A DNA stretch of 5,758 bases from the NCBI GenBank assembly GCA_947253615.1, contig CAMYAA010000084.1, forward strand, positions 1 through 5,758, read 5' to 3'. Shown piece by piece: positions 5,205-5,758 of the stretch. The notes beneath the pieces were generated by a model that worked only from the letters and a program-made list of their open reading frames with translations, ran no database searches and had not been told where the DNA came from. This DNA is from an uncultured Sutterellaceae bacterium (GTDB lineage: Bacteria > Pseudomonadota > Gammaproteobacteria > Burkholderiales > Burkholderiaceae_F). The position numbers and the translations under genes are program-made. Position 1 is the stretch's first letter. Each line of letters opens with the position of its first letter.

Positions 5205-5758
5205 ATGCTTAAGAAAAGTAGAGTGACTATAGCCGTCGCTTTAGCGCTGCCATTGGTTTTGACGGGTTGCTTAGCAACCGGTGGCGGTGCATTTAATGTT
5301 GAAAAAGTGGACAAATCTCGTATTGTTGAAGGTCCACAACGTCAAGATTTACAAAATTACATCGTTGTAAAGGCTAATCCAGAAGGCTCCACCCATACCA
5401 TGAGTTATGCGGTTGAGGTTCCTGTTGCCACTCGTTTAGCAGAACTTCAAAAAAGCAATGGAGATGTGGAGAGAGCCTTGGTGAATTTATCACCAACGAT
5501 GGCCCATGAAATATCTCCTAAAGAAGAGAAATTTTGGAAAAAGGAGAAAGATTTTGCGTTGATCAACGATGAAAAACCTTATGACATATCCTCGATTGGT
5601 TCAGGAACTGACTATGTTCAGTGGATGAGAGACCTTAAAGCAGTCAAGGTGGGGCGCATTGAAACGCCAGGGGATCCTGATCGTAAGATTCCAGATTCCT
5701 CTCTGATCTACTATTTCGGTCTTACATCACCAATGGAGTTCCCAACTGATGGTACGGT
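5205..5758 (+). CDS. Putative lipoprotein of unknown family (cut by right edge)
   Basis: ATG with a good ribosome binding site (AGGTG, seven bases before the start) opens a frame that continues past the edge; 184 codons are visible. The N-terminus is a signal-peptidase-II signal: basic residues K3, K4 and R6, a hydrophobic core at 7-19, and the lipobox LTGC at 19-22, with Cys22 as the lipidated residue. Leu at +2 rather than Asp favours outer-membrane sorting. The mature part starts with a Gly-rich linker (ATGGGAF) and is hydrophilic, with no further membrane segment in view and few Cys. I do not recognise a domain and do not assign a function. Codon use (CCA, TCA, AGA, ATA, GGA) differs from the methyltransferase gene. 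A Fur-like box and an extended -10 promoter lie upstream. Confidence 0.88.
   Translation, partial: MLKKSRVTIAVALALPLVLTGCLATGGGAFNVEKVDKSRIVEGPQRQDLQNYIVVKANPEGSTHTMSYAVEVPVATRLAELQKSNGDVERALVNLSPTMAHEISPKEEKFWKKEKDFALINDEKPYDISSIGSGTDYVQWMRDLKAVKVGRIETPGDPDRKIPDSSLIYYFGLTSPMEFPTDGT

Overview
The window reads as a stretch of Gram-negative proteobacterial chromosome of moderate GC. Betaproteobacteria (Burkholderiales) is the most likely placement, and a gut Sutterellaceae-type lineage is a guess. This rests on the adjacent, co-oriented ribF and ileS pair, on the RibF N-terminus (MRVFRG followed by P-x-P), on an RsmB/NOP-type RNA methyltransferase with the N-terminal domain common in that group, and on a lipobox-bearing lipoprotein gene behind a Fur-like site. 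No phylogeny could be run.

Left part (1-2300, minus strand): ribF (bifunctional riboflavin kinase/FAD synthetase) is followed by the first 353 codons of ileS (isoleucyl-tRNA synthetase), which runs off the left edge. The 134-bp spacer between them holds a long imperfect hairpin just before the ileS ribosome binding site. The likely ribF promoter region lies at 2228-2320. Both genes are housekeeping: one supplies FMN and FAD, the other charges and edits tRNA-Ile.

Middle (about 2134-3090): more than 900 bp with no convincing gene. It is rich in inverted repeats and short direct repeats and holds one perfect -10 hexamer on the plus strand (2780-2785). I did not recognise any standard structural RNA (tRNA, tmRNA, RNase P, SRP, 6S). 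It is either a very long structured leader of the downstream methyltransferase gene, one or two uncharacterised RNAs, or decayed sequence. It is the most interesting part of the window.

Right part (3091-5758, plus strand): a complete RsmB/NOP-family RNA m5C methyltransferase gene with an Arg/Lys-rich N-terminal tail ends in a textbook UUCG-loop intrinsic terminator (4647-4679). After it the sequence becomes AT-rich. It carries a Fur-like box (4884-4898), a probable extended -10 promoter (4944-4973), a doubtful 62-codon ORF, and the start of an unrecognised lipoprotein gene (184 codons seen) that is cut by the right edge. Codon use in the lipoprotein gene differs from that of the methyltransferase gene, which suggests accessory content begins after the terminator.
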